From NCBI GenBank assembly GCA_028829895.1, contig CM054177.1:82318663-82382662 (forward strand): a stretch of DNA of 64,000 nt, given 5' to 3'. This DNA comes from Sinotaia quadrata. Lineage: Eukaryota; Mollusca; Gastropoda; Architaenioglossa; Viviparidae. The translations under genes were made by a program, and so were the position numbers. Below are positions 1 through 10,779 of this stretch, piece by piece; within the stretch, counting starts at the first letter, position 1; each line of letters begins with the position of its first letter. The notes under the pieces are model-generated. The model did not search any database, had not been told where the DNA came from, and saw nothing but the letters and a program-made list of their open reading frames with translations.

Positions 1-748
1 TCTGTTTTTTTTTCCCTTCTCTTTATTAATTAATCAGTGTTTAATCTTTAAATTTTCAGAATCACTGGTGAGGCATATTTGCTTTATGAATGCAGACTTG
101 TTATATATATATATTTATGTTGTCTTTTTTTGTTTTTAAAAAAAACTTATGACATGTATGTTAAAAAAGGACTTTTTGCAGGTTGTTCAACATGATTTTT
201 CTGATAACATCATTTGTGCGACCATATGTACAGTTGTGGAAATTTCAGTATTGTATACAATTTAAAGAATTTTTGTACCCTTATACACATGATAATATTT
301 ATACTGTATTTTTGTGTATCTATATATCTTCTATGTTGTATTAAACAGTTGTGTGATGGTTGTTGTTTTCCTCCTTTTTTTGTGTGCAAGGTTTGTGTAG
401 TAATTGTAAAAAGTATGATACATTATATCCATATATAAATTTTAAAGGTTGTTAATGGAGTTCTTGTTTTAATGAACTAATCATTAGATATTTACAAATA
501 AATTTGAATATTTGACCTCTATGCTGTAATCAGTTATAAAACTGACTAGAGAGCCCTTAGTAATTAATAAACTAATTTAATTCAGTTATATTTCATGTCA
601 GTAATATTATTCAACTAATTTTGTGTGTATGATTAGTTTGTTTATCTTGATTTTTACATTATTTTTTTTTTCAAACACTAGTTAGCTTGTATTGGTGCAG
701 TGCACCACTTTATAAACTTGGAGTTACCTCCTCTTTGTTTCTTTACAG
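1..748 (+). other. ARGLU1: ARGLU1 intron, partial (3' part)
   Basis: AT-rich non-coding sequence that ends in a pyrimidine-rich tract and a clear acceptor (TTTCTTTACAG, ending at 748) directly before the first recognisable ARGLU1 exon. No other part of the ARGLU1 coding sequence is visible here, so the preceding exon lies outside the window. The short open frame at 214-438 is in low-complexity AT-rich DNA and looks fortuitous. Confidence 0.75.
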
Positions 749-832
749 GAGGAAGAGCGCAAAAAGCGCATGGAACTAGAAGCAATTATGGAGGAGAACA
801 ACAGAAAGATTGAAGAAGCACAACGTAGATTG
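749..832 (+). CDS. ARGLU1: ARGLU1 penultimate coding exon
   Basis: This 84-nt exon in phase 0 encodes 28 residues, beginning EEERKKRMELEAIMEENNRK and ending EEAQRRL. It aligns without gaps to the conserved glutamate/arginine-rich coiled-coil near the C terminus of vertebrate ARGLU1, including the hallmark EENNRKI.EAQ. ARGLU1 is a nuclear protein of about 270 residues that links Mediator and nuclear-receptor transcription to alternative splicing; its C-terminal half is this charged helix. The exon is flanked by CTTTACAG upstream and by the donor TTG|GTTAGA. That donor is weaker than consensus, with TTAG where AAGT is usual at intron positions 3-6. The next exon continues in the same frame and matches the following part of the family. 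The N-terminal RS-like region and most of the coiled-coil lie upstream of the window. Confidence 0.93.
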
Positions 833-1132
833 GTTAGAAGATTCTCATTCTATAATTTGGGGGCTTGAGTAATAATTTTAGTTACACCCACACACCCGCA
901 TCTTGTTTTGAATGTTTTAATTGAATTTGCTTCTTACTACAGGAATGCCCTGCTTAGTGCTCTTAATTCATTCCTCAAGTGATAACTGAAAAAGTGCTGA
1001 ACAAAAAATTATTTTCTGTAAGAGTTAAAAGAAAACACATTAATCTCTCCCAAGGTCCAGAAAGCTGTATCAAAAGTAATGAAACAAAACTAATGGTTAT
1101 GAGCATTTATTAAAAACATAAATTTATCAAAC

Positions 1133-3086
1133 ATATGTGATGCTGTCTGGGAAAACCCAGCTAAAGTGAAAAAAATTCAAAAGTGGGTTTTTTCTAATTT
1201 ATTAAAGTTCAGAATCTCTTATTTATTTTTAAAATAAAACATTTTAATTTATGTCAGATAGTTTTTTCACTATACATTTTTAAGTACATACCTCCTTGGA
1301 CTGTCAAAGGGGAGTAATCAGACAATCAAAAAGTATGATATTTATGTGCTTATTATATGCAAATTAGAATTTTCTGTGGAACTGACTGGTGCTACTAACT
1401 TCAAAAATGTTTAACTTAACATCTTCATAGAATGAAAAATTAGAAGAAAATTTTCATTTTCCTACAAATTCATTTATACAGGTTATACTATAAATGAAAT
1501 TTTGCAAAATGTTTTCGATTTGTCAGTATATTACTCATTAGCATAATGTGGCATATTTCAATCTAATCAAATATTATCCTTCAGAAAGTATTATAATCAC
1601 CACTTGATTTGTATTGTTGCAACCCCCCAAAAAAAAAACAAAAAAACCCCATAAATAATCACTATCATCAATCGTTATTGTAACATATCACACTTTGAAT
1701 ACTTTAAATTTTATATTAGTTTACATTTTTTCCAATTTCATATGCTAAGTTAGATTATGACAATAACAAAATAATAAGCCAATGCAAAATTTCACCACAA
1801 AATCATCTTCAGCTCCATTAGACTCTGAAACTACATAATATAGCATAAGTTAATGCTAGTTCTATTCAATGATAACCTTTATTAAGCTTTTTGAAGGCGT
1901 ACAAACAATTTTTGTTTCACTGATCTTGAAATCAGACATATTTTATTTTCATCAAGGCTGAATAAAATCAACCAGATTATTCTTTTAAAAAAAAAAAAGC
2001 AGAAGAATAGATACTTAGATAGTGACAAGTACTAAGGTATAAGTAGCCCTAAACTTACAATTAAACTTAAGGGTGTGTTGAATGATGACTATCACTGTAG
2101 GTCTACTGCTTAACATTTAAGCATTATTTAATACCTCTAATTTTTCTTTGAATAACTGATCTCGAGGTATAAGAATTTATTTTACTAAAAGTATGTAGGT
2201 TAACAACACATGAATAATTAAAATTGAAGTATTATTATAATCAATGCTGATTATGCTTAAAAAAAACAACAGAAGAAAAGATATGTAGATAGTGATAAAT
2301 ATTAAGATAATTATTAATTAAAATTGATCGAGTGACTAATTGATGACAACAGATAAAATAAAACTGCACAGGCTTGTTGCTTCTCTGGGTGCTTGAATAT
2401 TTTCATCATTGTCACTGTTGCTATCAGAGTCGAAATAATCAGCTATGGCATCAGAAATGTCTAAAACACTTCAGTACTTCCGGTTGGTATGAACTGTATA
2501 CCTAGCTTCTAAAATGAATTAATTTGCACTCCAGATAGCACAATTTTGCATATTTATAATGTTATTTTGTAGACAGATTCTTCACTTCCATAAATAAATC
2601 ACAACTGTACGCTAAAAAATAAAGTTATAAATCCTAAAATTAATTTTTAAAATGCACAAGGCCAGAGTCGTAATGAAGCATGCTAAGCGCAAAATGAAAT
2701 GAATTTTAGGCAATCTCCAGTCTGATTTATGCGCAGCCACACTTCCTGTGTATTAGAAACAAAGAGCCATTTCACTCAAGATGACACGTGTGTGCACCTC
2801 CGATCACTAAAAGTACCATGTAAACAATCGTGTTAATAGGGAACGAAGTAGTCTGAAACTGGATCAAAGAGTTGACCCTCCTCACAGTAGTCATTTTACA
2901 CTTAAAAAGCTATAATCACGAGTTCAAACAGCAAAAAACATCTTGGATTATTGAGAAATAATGATTGATAAAGTTATTTTTAATGTAATCCCATAACTTA
3001 TTTTTTACATTTATATCTACAAATGGCTGTAGTGCAAAATCAATTTTAGCGACAGTAGTCGGGTTTTCCCAGACATCATCACATAT
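1133..3086 (-). mobile_element. Putative DNA transposon relic with terminal inverted repeats
   Basis: The left end (1135-1158) and the right end (3061-3084) are near-perfect inverted repeats of 24 bp with one mismatch; both include TGTCTGGGAAAACCC in the left-end orientation. The match extends outwards through ATAT, so the target duplication could be TA, ATAT or none. A weak inner similarity (GCTAAA followed by A-rich sequence) also lies close to each end. Inside, on the minus strand, is a short acidic open frame (2336-2470). Length, inverted ends and intronic location fit a decayed class II element. The family is not determined: the acidic stretch is reminiscent of piggyBac-type N termini, but no TTAA duplication is visible. 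Confidence 0.5.
2336..2470 (-). pseudogene. Acidic ORF fragment inside the inverted-repeat element
   Basis: A stop-to-stop open frame of 44 codons with no methionine. It contains a strikingly acidic core, DISDAIADYFDSDSNSDNDE. Asp/Ser-rich stretches of this kind are common near the N terminus of piggyBac-like and related transposases, but no DDE/D catalytic block is visible around it. I read it as a transposase remnant or a chance ORF. The assignment rests mainly on its position between the inverted repeats. Confidence 0.25.
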
Positions 3087-4036
3087 TGGACACAAACGAG
3101 GTATTTTGTTTGCACATAATTGATTGTTATATTACATTGTATTTGCTTTTCAATCCACATCCCAGTGAATATTACATCAGCCATAAGTGTTGATCTAGTT
3201 CTAGTAATTTGTGTTGCACTAATAGGATTTGTTGCCTTAGGAAACCCCTAAATTTTTTCTTTATTCTTGATAATTATCTGCAGAGTTGGTTGTGCCAAAC
3301 CAATTGCTGTAGCCACTCCACGATCATGCTTTCCAGAGTTGGGACATTTAAGTTAATTAAATTTTGAATGATAAGTTCTTTCTTTGTCACTTATTACTTA
3401 TTAATTATCATTGTCTTTGCCTTCCTGATTTACCTGCTTTGGTGCCAATCTGAAGGGTATAAACTTTTGTAAAACGGGATACATATATATAATTGAGTTT
3501 TAAATGTGATGACACTCATTGTGTTTGTTACTCATGTGCTCCCTACCTGTGCATTTGCATGCCCAGTCCAAGCTTTTATATTTACACAGTAGGGAGTTTA
3601 GCACTTAGCATAAGATCGAAATTTTTAAGCATATAACTGTCATATGGCATAAACTAGGAGGAGCGTTAGATTGAAAAGATGCAAATTAAAGAGCGTTAAG
3701 ACCAGAGGATTGTTGTACAGTGTTTTACATTGTAGATTTTTGACAAATGTCATCTCCAAAGCTTATTACAAATGTTTAACTTATTTAAAACAGTTTAACA
3801 ATTTTTTGAATTTTTATTTCACTTTTTCTTTCTGTAAATTGTTTCTTTGTTTGCGAAAAACATCTATATTTTTATTGTTATTATTTTTAGAAAAAGCTTT
3901 CCTGCATGTAAGTCATCTGCTGGGGGCATACCTAATATATTTCTTTTTTAGTTCTTGATATAAATACTATTAGAAGTATAATATTTTTTTGAACTGAAGT
4001 TAATTGCTTTGTAATCATAATTATTTTTTCATATAG

Positions 4037-4198
4037 TCTGAAGAACAATTGAAACTCGTGGAGGAACAACGCAAGATTTTAGAAGAAAGGCAACGATTAG
4101 AGGAAGAAGAGAGACGACGACAGAAACGTGATCAGGAGGTTATCCTCAACAAAAAAAATGCCCGACCCAAACTTTCCTTCTCACTTAATGCAAAGTGA
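4037..4198 (+). CDS. ARGLU1: ARGLU1 terminal coding exon with stop codon
   Basis: This exon encodes 53 residues and a TGA stop. It begins SEEQLKLVEEQRKILEERQR, passes through a run of E and R residues, and ends in NARPKLSFSLNAK. It continues in frame from the exon ending at 832 and matches the ARGLU1 C terminus over its length. The most diagnostic part is the final RPKLSFSL, almost invariant in the family, followed by a short variable tail. The acceptor is TTTTTTCATATAG. The helix-forming E/R/Q content continues the coiled-coil. I see no frameshift or lost residue, so the gene appears intact at its 3' end. The 5' portion is outside the window, so expression and completeness cannot be judged. 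Confidence 0.94.
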   Translation, partial: SEEQLKLVEEQRKILEERQRLEEEERRRQKRDQEVILNKKNARPKLSFSLNAK

Positions 4199-5200
4199 CT
4201 TTTTTCCCCATTTCATACACTAAATTTCCATTTGTTTAAAATGTAAATGGTCTCTAATACTTTCAGTTCAGTATGAGGATTCATTTATAATTAAATCAAC
4301 ATACAGTAGAGCACTGATAATTTGGATCAACAGTTAATTTATCCAAGCCATATCTTTTGCAGTATACAAAATAATATTCTTCACATAAAGCCATGATTAT
4401 ATACAGTGACTTACACAATTGACATCTCTATTTATGATCAGCGGTTTATGCCTGATCTATATGATTTGGTAGTTAACACATTCTGTCTCACTTGAAAATG
4501 TATAATTTAGTCATAATTACAGTTTTTTAAGCTTTACAATTGGCTTTCAGGTTGTGACCCCACTTTATTCTTTGTGTAATCAAGAAAATACCTTTTCCAT
4601 GAAGTATATAATTGTAATTGTATGTTGCTGATGAGGAATAGATAAAAGTGTAAAATATGCTAGTTAAACCCATCTGCAATGTAGGTAGCCCTCGCTCCTA
4701 ATAGTTGATTTCTGGAGTGTAGATCAAACTTTCTTCCTGGAAACCAATTTTATACCAACATTTATAAACATTAACTACAGATAGAGAGAAAAACTAAATA
4801 ATAGAGCAATTCATGGTGTCTCAAAAATATGCATACTAACTTCACTCAACAATATTTTTATTGAAATAGAAAATGTACCTTTTCATTTGTTTTTAGTAAG
4901 CAGAAAAAAGAAGTTAATATGTTTCCCATCAATGACTGCCCTATTTTAGAGCTCTACGTGGACTTTCTTCGTCAGTTATGTCATTCTGTAGTGCATCATT
5001 CTAAAAATGAATATTTTGCGATCAATGTGCACTCGTGCTGTATTGCATTAATTAATAGAGTATTATATGCTTTAATAAAAGCACATTTATCACTACATGT
5101 GTGAAAGCCATGTTGACTGTTTCAGTGCACACATTTTTTGACACATTTTACAAACTTACATAAAATAGACATTTATAAAAATAAAAAGCAGTAAATTGTA
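4199..5200 (+). other. ARGLU1: ARGLU1 3' UTR (end not certain)
   Basis: AT-rich sequence downstream of the ARGLU1 stop. The canonical hexamers AATAAA at 5074-5079 and 5180-5185 are candidate poly(A) signals, which would give a 3' UTR of roughly 0.9 to 1.0 kb. Variant signals nearer the stop cannot be excluded. The open frame at 4919-5104 has no homology that I recognise and lies inside this UTR. Confidence 0.5.
5074..5079 (+). terminator. Candidate poly(A) signal AATAAA for ARGLU1
   Basis: First canonical AATAAA on the + strand downstream of the ARGLU1 stop. A second copy is at 5180-5185. A TG-rich stretch follows at about 5096-5125, as expected downstream of a cleavage site. Confidence 0.4.
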
Positions 5201-6230
5201 TTTGCAACTCATGAAACGTGTTATCATAAATGCAAATTGTGTACCAAAATGGAGGTTTTAAAGGCATTTCTTTTGAAGATAATGGTCATAGAAGGTGTGT
5301 AAAGATCAGATGCAGTTTATCAGATTTTAGTTGCTTAGCTGACAAATTTGGATAATCAGTGCTCTACTGCATGTTTCATTAATGTAAGCACCTTTGAGGT
5401 TTCATTGTGAAAATCTATCTTTTGAAAAAATGTGCTTCTTAAAATTTTTGACTTTTTCCGTTTAGCTTTCTCAACGGAAATTCGTTAAGGTTAATGACTT
5501 GTCCTATCGCCAAGTTATGACCCCTTTACTCTTAAGTTTCTTAAGGTAAATGATCAACTCTCCATATCTTCAGATTATTCCATGATTATCCCTTCTGACC
5601 CTCTCCTATACACCTCTGTGTCCTGGATGATTTGATTAGAATACTATCACCAGAAGAGTAAATGTCAAACCAGCTAAAGCTATTTGAAGTAAGTGTTGTT
5701 TCTGTGGAATGCTACTCATCTGGCTGGAGGATTTAGACGTCTATATCGGTCTGTGAATTGCTTAATATTCACCAACTGCTAGCTATTGACACCCAGGGAA
5801 AAGTTCTTCATATTGGTGTTATTTGAAATTTTGATGTTGCTGTCTGCAGCGAAGATGAAGGGAATTGACAGCATGCATTTCATCAACTCAACTCTAGTTG
5901 TGTATATGCTAGCAGAGGTGTGTTTTTAAAGAACAATCATGATTTGCTTGTTTGTTCATCCATGTGGTTTAGTTACTTTCAGCATTTATTTTAACTTGTG
6001 ATTGGAAAGAAAGATTGTGTATGGTGGTCTGTTTGTAGTTTTGGCTCTATGTATGTTGTTATCACACAGTGTTGTGTTTGATCACTGCATGATTTCTGTG
6101 TGCTGCATTATTTTAGAATGTGAATGTATGTGAATTTGAGAAGGAGCTTAAAAGAGTGGAAAAGGAAAATTGTATGCTTAACAAATAATTTTTCTTAATT
6201 GAAACGGGGAAAATTATTGATTTTTCTTTT
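5201..6230. other. Intergenic, no gene seen
   Basis: AT-rich unique sequence. At 5456-5463 there is an acceptor-like TTCCGTTTAG followed by 27 open codons and a stop (5464-5547), but the peptide is unfamiliar and nothing links it to a gene. Confidence 0.4.
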
Positions 6231-6293
6231 CTCCCGCTGATTTAAAATCAGTCTTATCATATCTCCTGCTGATTTAAAATCAGTCTTATCATA
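6231..6293. repeat. Tandem duplication with an internal palindrome
   Basis: Two copies of a roughly 32-bp unit. Each contains the 15-bp palindrome-like CTGATTTAAAATCAG followed by TCTTATCAT. Confidence 0.8.
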
Positions 6294-6367
6294 AATGGGA
6301 AGGATACATTATCATGATGGCCTACTATTTGTACACTAGAGAGTGGAATATTTTAGTATGTGCAAGT

Positions 6368-6497
6368 TAAAAACTGTTATTAAAATTTGCAGTGTAATGG
6401 TCATGATCATTTCGGTTTAGTTGGAAAAACTGTTATTAAAATTTGCAGTGTAATGGTCATGATCATTTCGGTTTAGTAGGAAAAACTGTTATTTGCA
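6368..6497. repeat. 57-bp tandem duplication
   Basis: Two almost identical copies of a 57-bp unit that includes GTAATGGTCATGATCATTTC, plus the start of a third copy (AAAAACTGTTAT) at about 6481. The near-identity indicates a recent duplication. Confidence 0.85.
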
Positions 6498-6499
6498 GG

Positions 6500-8055
6500 G
6501 ATGTTTTGTTAAGAAAAATTCAGCACTACAATTAAATTTGTTTTTTCATTTTATTATATAATATAATAATATTGATTAGGTGACAGAATAATTTGTAATT
6601 AGAAGCATATTTATTTTATTTTGATGTGTTTGGACAGCTTGGACATGTTTTATAAGTGTGTTCAAATATTAGTCATGCCTATTTTTGTATTTTAAAAAAA
6701 GAAAAAGAAAAAAGTGCATATATATGTGGGCATGTTGATGTTAATATATGTTCAGTTTTTAAGTGTTTGAATGGTGTACTTGTACATTATTAAGATTAGA
6801 TGAATATATGGTATGTTTTTTCAAACTCTGGGCATGTTAGGTGATTTATCTTCTTTGAATGTGTGAATGATTCAGGGTATGGTTAAGACATTGTGTTGTA
6901 TAATGAAAAACTCTGTGCACATCCATGATTTTCTTTAATTTAAAAACAAGAAAGGAAAAGAAAATAATTTTATATGAAGACATTTCATCATAATCTTTTT
7001 AATCTATTTTAAACTTATTTTTTCATGATAAATTATAAACAGAACTAAATTCTAAACGGAGACTTCATTCAACATAAATTAGTAAATAAGGAAAAATTAG
7101 GAGACAGTAAAATACAGGTAAGTTATTCATTCTAACTGGGCGTGAAGTCTTAACAGATAGTTTTCAAGTTTTACTAAGGATTCAGTAAATGTTCTTGTGG
7201 GACTGGGTGAGCGTATATGTTTAATCAATGGATGTGCACTCAGTTTTTATCATGCTGCATTGTTTCTTACAGGTAGCTTTATGAGAATGCTGAATTTTTT
7301 GTCAACGTGAATAAACCTGCTGTACTACGTCTTGAATAACGTGTACTGTTAGTGTGGGTGGAAATGCAAGAATTACCTCCCCTCGAGTGCATGTTTTTGT
7401 GGCTGATTGCAATAACGGTTAATGAAACAAAGAAAGAAGCACATGCTAACCCTAACCCCTTTAATGTGCAAAATAAAAACACGTTTTTAAAATCCTCCTC
7501 TCTCAGAATAAGAACACATTTTTGAAATATCTAACATAATTGTATGTGAGTTAGAGATTTCGAAGACATCCTTAAATTTTTAATCTATAGTTTGAAAATA
7601 AATTTGAATTAAAGTGGCCATGTTGATTGTGCAGGACCCACAATCATTTGCCCATGTAGAATTGTCTGACACTTTTTTACATAAAAATAATTTTAAATGT
7701 TAAATTCTAGGTGTGTGAGACTAAAAACCTACACTTACAATGTAAAGTTCAAATTTAAAATAGTATAAATTGTAAATTCTAGGATTATGGGATTGATGAA
7801 AAGCCTACGCTGACAGTGTAGAGTTCAAGTAGGACAGTTGTGCTGTGTGTGTGACACAACGCCACTCTAGTTATCGATTATGATTATTATTTAATCATTC
7901 ATAACTAATTAATTATAAGTGATGAAAATCTTTATGTTGATAATAATTCTCCAGAAGACAACAATTGTCTCTCTCACTTGTCAGATATGCTGGCGTTAAT
8001 GTTTTCTGTCTTCCCCATCATTAAAGACAAACATTTAGCGTCATACAATATTCTG
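6500..8055. other. Intergenic, no gene seen
   Basis: AT-rich unique sequence with A- and T-runs. Nothing coding is recognised. A short AACCCTAACCCC at about 7448 resembles a telomere repeat only by chance. Confidence 0.4.
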
Positions 8056-9229
8056 TAAGTGGAAAATTTCTTAACAAAGAAGAAGATAAATCCGCATTTA
8101 TATTTAGCAAGCCCCATCCATCCACTGCTCTCCAACATAAAGTTATCAATATGTATTAGAAGGTCAATAAATTTATTAAATCAACAATCAAATGTACAAA
8201 TTATGAGTATAATCAAAAGAGAGTTGACATTTATATTACTTCACATCATGTTTGATTAACACTAGACAGTTTATCTTAGCATAGACAGCAGCAGTCAAAT
8301 GAACATTATATATATAATCAAGTATCATTGACAAACTGGAAAACGACACTCACATGCAAAAATATAGGTGGTTCCCAATCATCACTGCTGTTTTGCATTG
8401 CCCTAAATCCTATCAGCCAAGTCGTCCAAAAAACAGGATTAGGATACAAAATTAAATCAGAGCAGGTTATCAGCCATTTACTGTAATTATGGACGATCTA
8501 AAGCTTTACAGTAATAATCAATATGACATCAATTCGCTGATCAATACTCTCACGATTTGCAGTGAGGACTTGAAGTTTGATTTTGAGAAATGTGAAAGAA
8601 ACATCGTCCAGAAGAGTAGGATTTAAACATAAATAAGGTCTAAAATTTGACATCCATAAAATCAACGATGTTTCAATGGAAAAAGGATATAAATACCTGG
8701 TAATATTGCAACATCCAGAAAATTTGCAGAGTTAAATAAAGTCCAAAGTTAAAAGACAGTTTGAAAAACAGATTAGACAAGTCTTCAATTCAAAGATAAA
8801 TGGGACTAACAAATACAAGCCCTTAAATGCATACACAAAACCTATAATAAACTACACTAGAAGTATCATAATTTTGACAACAAATATGAAAGAAATGATC
8901 TAGACAGGAAAACAAGAAAATTACTCAGTTCATAAAACCCTACACCCAAAATCAAACATGAGGCATAGTTTGGATAGGAAAAAAAAACTCAAAATACATA
9001 AAGCCCTACACCCCAAAACAGACGTGGACAGTTTCTTCATATATCAGAAAATGTGAAGCAGAAGTTTCAGGAAAATCAAAGATGTCATTGAAGGAGAAGT
9101 TATAGGCCTTATAGACTACGTCTGGAATAACAACAACGTTGAGCCAATGTTAGAAGCAGTAAGATGAGTTGATTGTACCAACCACCACAAACATGAAGAA
9201 GCAAGGAAGAAAACAACAAAACAAAACAA

Positions 9230-9242
9230 CCCCCCCCCCCCC
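9230..9242. repeat. Poly-C run inside the LINE relic
   Basis: About a dozen C residues interrupt the coding remnant between the RT and the C-terminal domain; this is a slippage-prone site. Confidence 0.8.
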
Positions 9243-9639
9243 GCCATGTGGAATAATCTGATGTAACATCAACAAAACAATAAACCTACAGGTGATTGAA
9301 AGAAGCAGGTTTGAAAGCAGAATCACTTAGCTGCTCCAAATTAAATACTAAACACGAAATCACAAAAGTAATGAAAATCTCAAATGATTCCAAATGCAAA
9401 CTGTATAAACATCGATGAATCAACAGAACATACACAATCTGTGTGTCACTTTCTGGCCGGAATGCAATACACCAAAAGATACAACGAAGTGGCAAAAACC
9501 ATGCATAGAAACCAATATAAGATCTACGAAGTAAATTTCTCATAAAGAGTATGGATGCACCAATCAGAAGTAGTCCCAGAAGTCAAAATACTGTGGGACT
9601 TCGAAATAAGAACAAAACAGTGATTCCTGCACAAAAACC

Positions 9640-9835
9640 AGACATTGTAGTTCTCAATAAGTCTAACAGAGTAGCGATAAGAACAGAAGACCAGACAGTG
9701 TAGTTCTCAATAAGTCTTAACAGAGTGGTGATAAGAACAGAAGACCAGACATTGTAGTTCTCAATAAGTCTAACAGAGTAGCGATAAGAACAGAAGACCA
9801 GACAGTGTAGTTCTCAATAAGTCCAACATAGTAGC
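9640..9835 (+). repeat. 57-bp tandem expansion of the LINE C-terminal coding remnant
   Basis: About 3.5 copies of a unit of roughly 57 bp containing GTAGTTCTCAATAAGTCTAA and AGTAGCGATAAGAACAGAAG. The unit starts in the segment that encodes PDIVVLNKSN of the dead retroelement, so the minisatellite was born from retroelement coding DNA. Confidence 0.8.
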
Positions 9836-9870
9836 TATGAGGCCAACGCCATTCAGTTAATGATAATCAA

Positions 9871-10314
9871 GTGTTTAGCATATTATAATACGAGCATCTT
9901 AGTTAAAATATTTTGTAGAAATAAAAGTCTACCCTCATAATACATCCTTCTCAAGACTTGTGATTCACATACACAAAAACCTACAAAGAAGAAACTTTTC
10001 CTTTGTTTTTTAACTTTCTTTGTCAGTCATTTCATTTGACCTAAAACTATCACCATTTTTCAGTGAACAGACTTTCTGATTAAAATTGTGAAGACAATCT
10101 GCAGCTGCACATTCTGTCACATGTCAAGTTTATTTCCCCTCCAGTTACCCTTCTGCTTACTCACACAAGCATTGTTTTCCTAGTCCACTTTATTTTTTTT
10201 CAGACTAAGTTTACTTACTTCTGACATAAAATTACTCTCAGTATAAATCTAAGAACTCTAAGACTCCATGATCATTTGCATACCAGTCAATTATAATATT
10301 TCTCTCCCAAATTT
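9871..10314. other. Intergenic, no gene seen
   Basis: Unique AT-rich sequence between the LINE relic and the next repeat; nothing is recognised. Confidence 0.4.
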
Positions 10315-10460
10315 TCCCTTTAATACCCAAGTCAAGGTGTTGATGCTAGTTTAATACCCAAGTCAAGGTCCCTTTAATACCCAGTCAAGGTGTTGATGCT
10401 AGTTTAATACCCAAGTCAAGGTCCCTTTAATACCCAAGTCAAGGTGTTGATGCTAGTGCA
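10315..10460. repeat. Nested short tandem repeat (TTTAATACCCAAGTCAAGGT)
   Basis: Five occurrences of TTTAATACCC(A)AGTCAAGGT, alternating with GTTGATGCTAG or CCC, give about 2.5 copies of a 54-bp composite unit. Confidence 0.85.
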
Positions 10461-10779
10461 AACATCTCTCGCTACCACCATACAATAACAGTGGCTAACA
10501 GAAATAAGCAACAGAAACGACTTTCATGGCGTCATCCTAAGGCAAATGTCCCTTCTGCCTATATTTGTATTTGGTGAGTAAAACAGGCGCTTAATTTGCG
10601 GTGCAAAAATCATTTTTAAAAAAATTGCATTTGCTGTTTTGTGTTTACTTTAAATTTTTGCATAGTAATTCGTGTTGCGCATTTCTTGTTAGAAATACTG
10701 TTTGTGAGGATTTGAAGTATAATATGTCCTTTCCTTTAAAAAGATAATGATTAATTATAGAGGAAATACATCACATTTG

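Larger units (their letters stand above)
833..4036 (+). other. ARGLU1: ARGLU1 last intron (3204 nt)
   Basis: The intron is bounded by GTTAGA and by TTTTTTCATATAG. Reading through from the exon gives 11 codons and then TGA at 866-868, so retention of this intron would truncate the conserved C terminus. In vertebrates an internal ARGLU1 intron is known to be retained and to contain an ultraconserved element; whether this intron corresponds to it cannot be decided here. The intron carries an inverted-repeat-bounded segment (about 1133-3086), annotated separately. The remainder is AT-rich, with T- and A-runs and no other recognisable gene. The open frame at 3671-3958 is hydrophobic, low-complexity and probably fortuitous. 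Confidence 0.85.
8060..9870 (+). pseudogene. Decayed non-LTR retrotransposon (LINE) reverse transcriptase
   Basis: Translating all three + frames piecewise recovers an ordered series of reverse-transcriptase features broken by stops and frameshifts. About 8380-8480 gives SLLFCIALNPISQ (the RT block after the QGDxLSP motif; here the GDSL part is eroded to GGSQS). At 8489 comes MDDLKLYSNNQYD, the catalytic x-x-DD block, in a frame shifted by a 2-nt insertion. Then come SEDLKFDFEKCE, KGYKYL (8680s), KINGTNKYKPLNAYTKPIIN (about 8800-8860) and HKTLHPKSN (8930s). Further on are KRYNEVAKTMHRNQYKIYEV (about 9457-9530), VKILWDF and KPDIVVLNK (to about 9660). This order is that of a widespread metazoan non-LTR element family whose C terminus ends in a conserved KPDIVV region. 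RT normally copies the element RNA at a nicked target site; this copy is dead. Its 3' end grades into a tandem repeat (9640-9835). Upstream of about 8280 the homology is weak, and the element's 5' end is not visible. Confidence 0.8.

Noticed and set aside
5464..5547. Possible extra exon after an acceptor-like TTTAG
   Set aside because: It lies beyond the ARGLU1 stop and poly(A) signals, and the peptide matches nothing known.
7446..7462. Telomere-like AACCCTAACCCC
   Set aside because: Fewer than two full units and no array; a chance occurrence.
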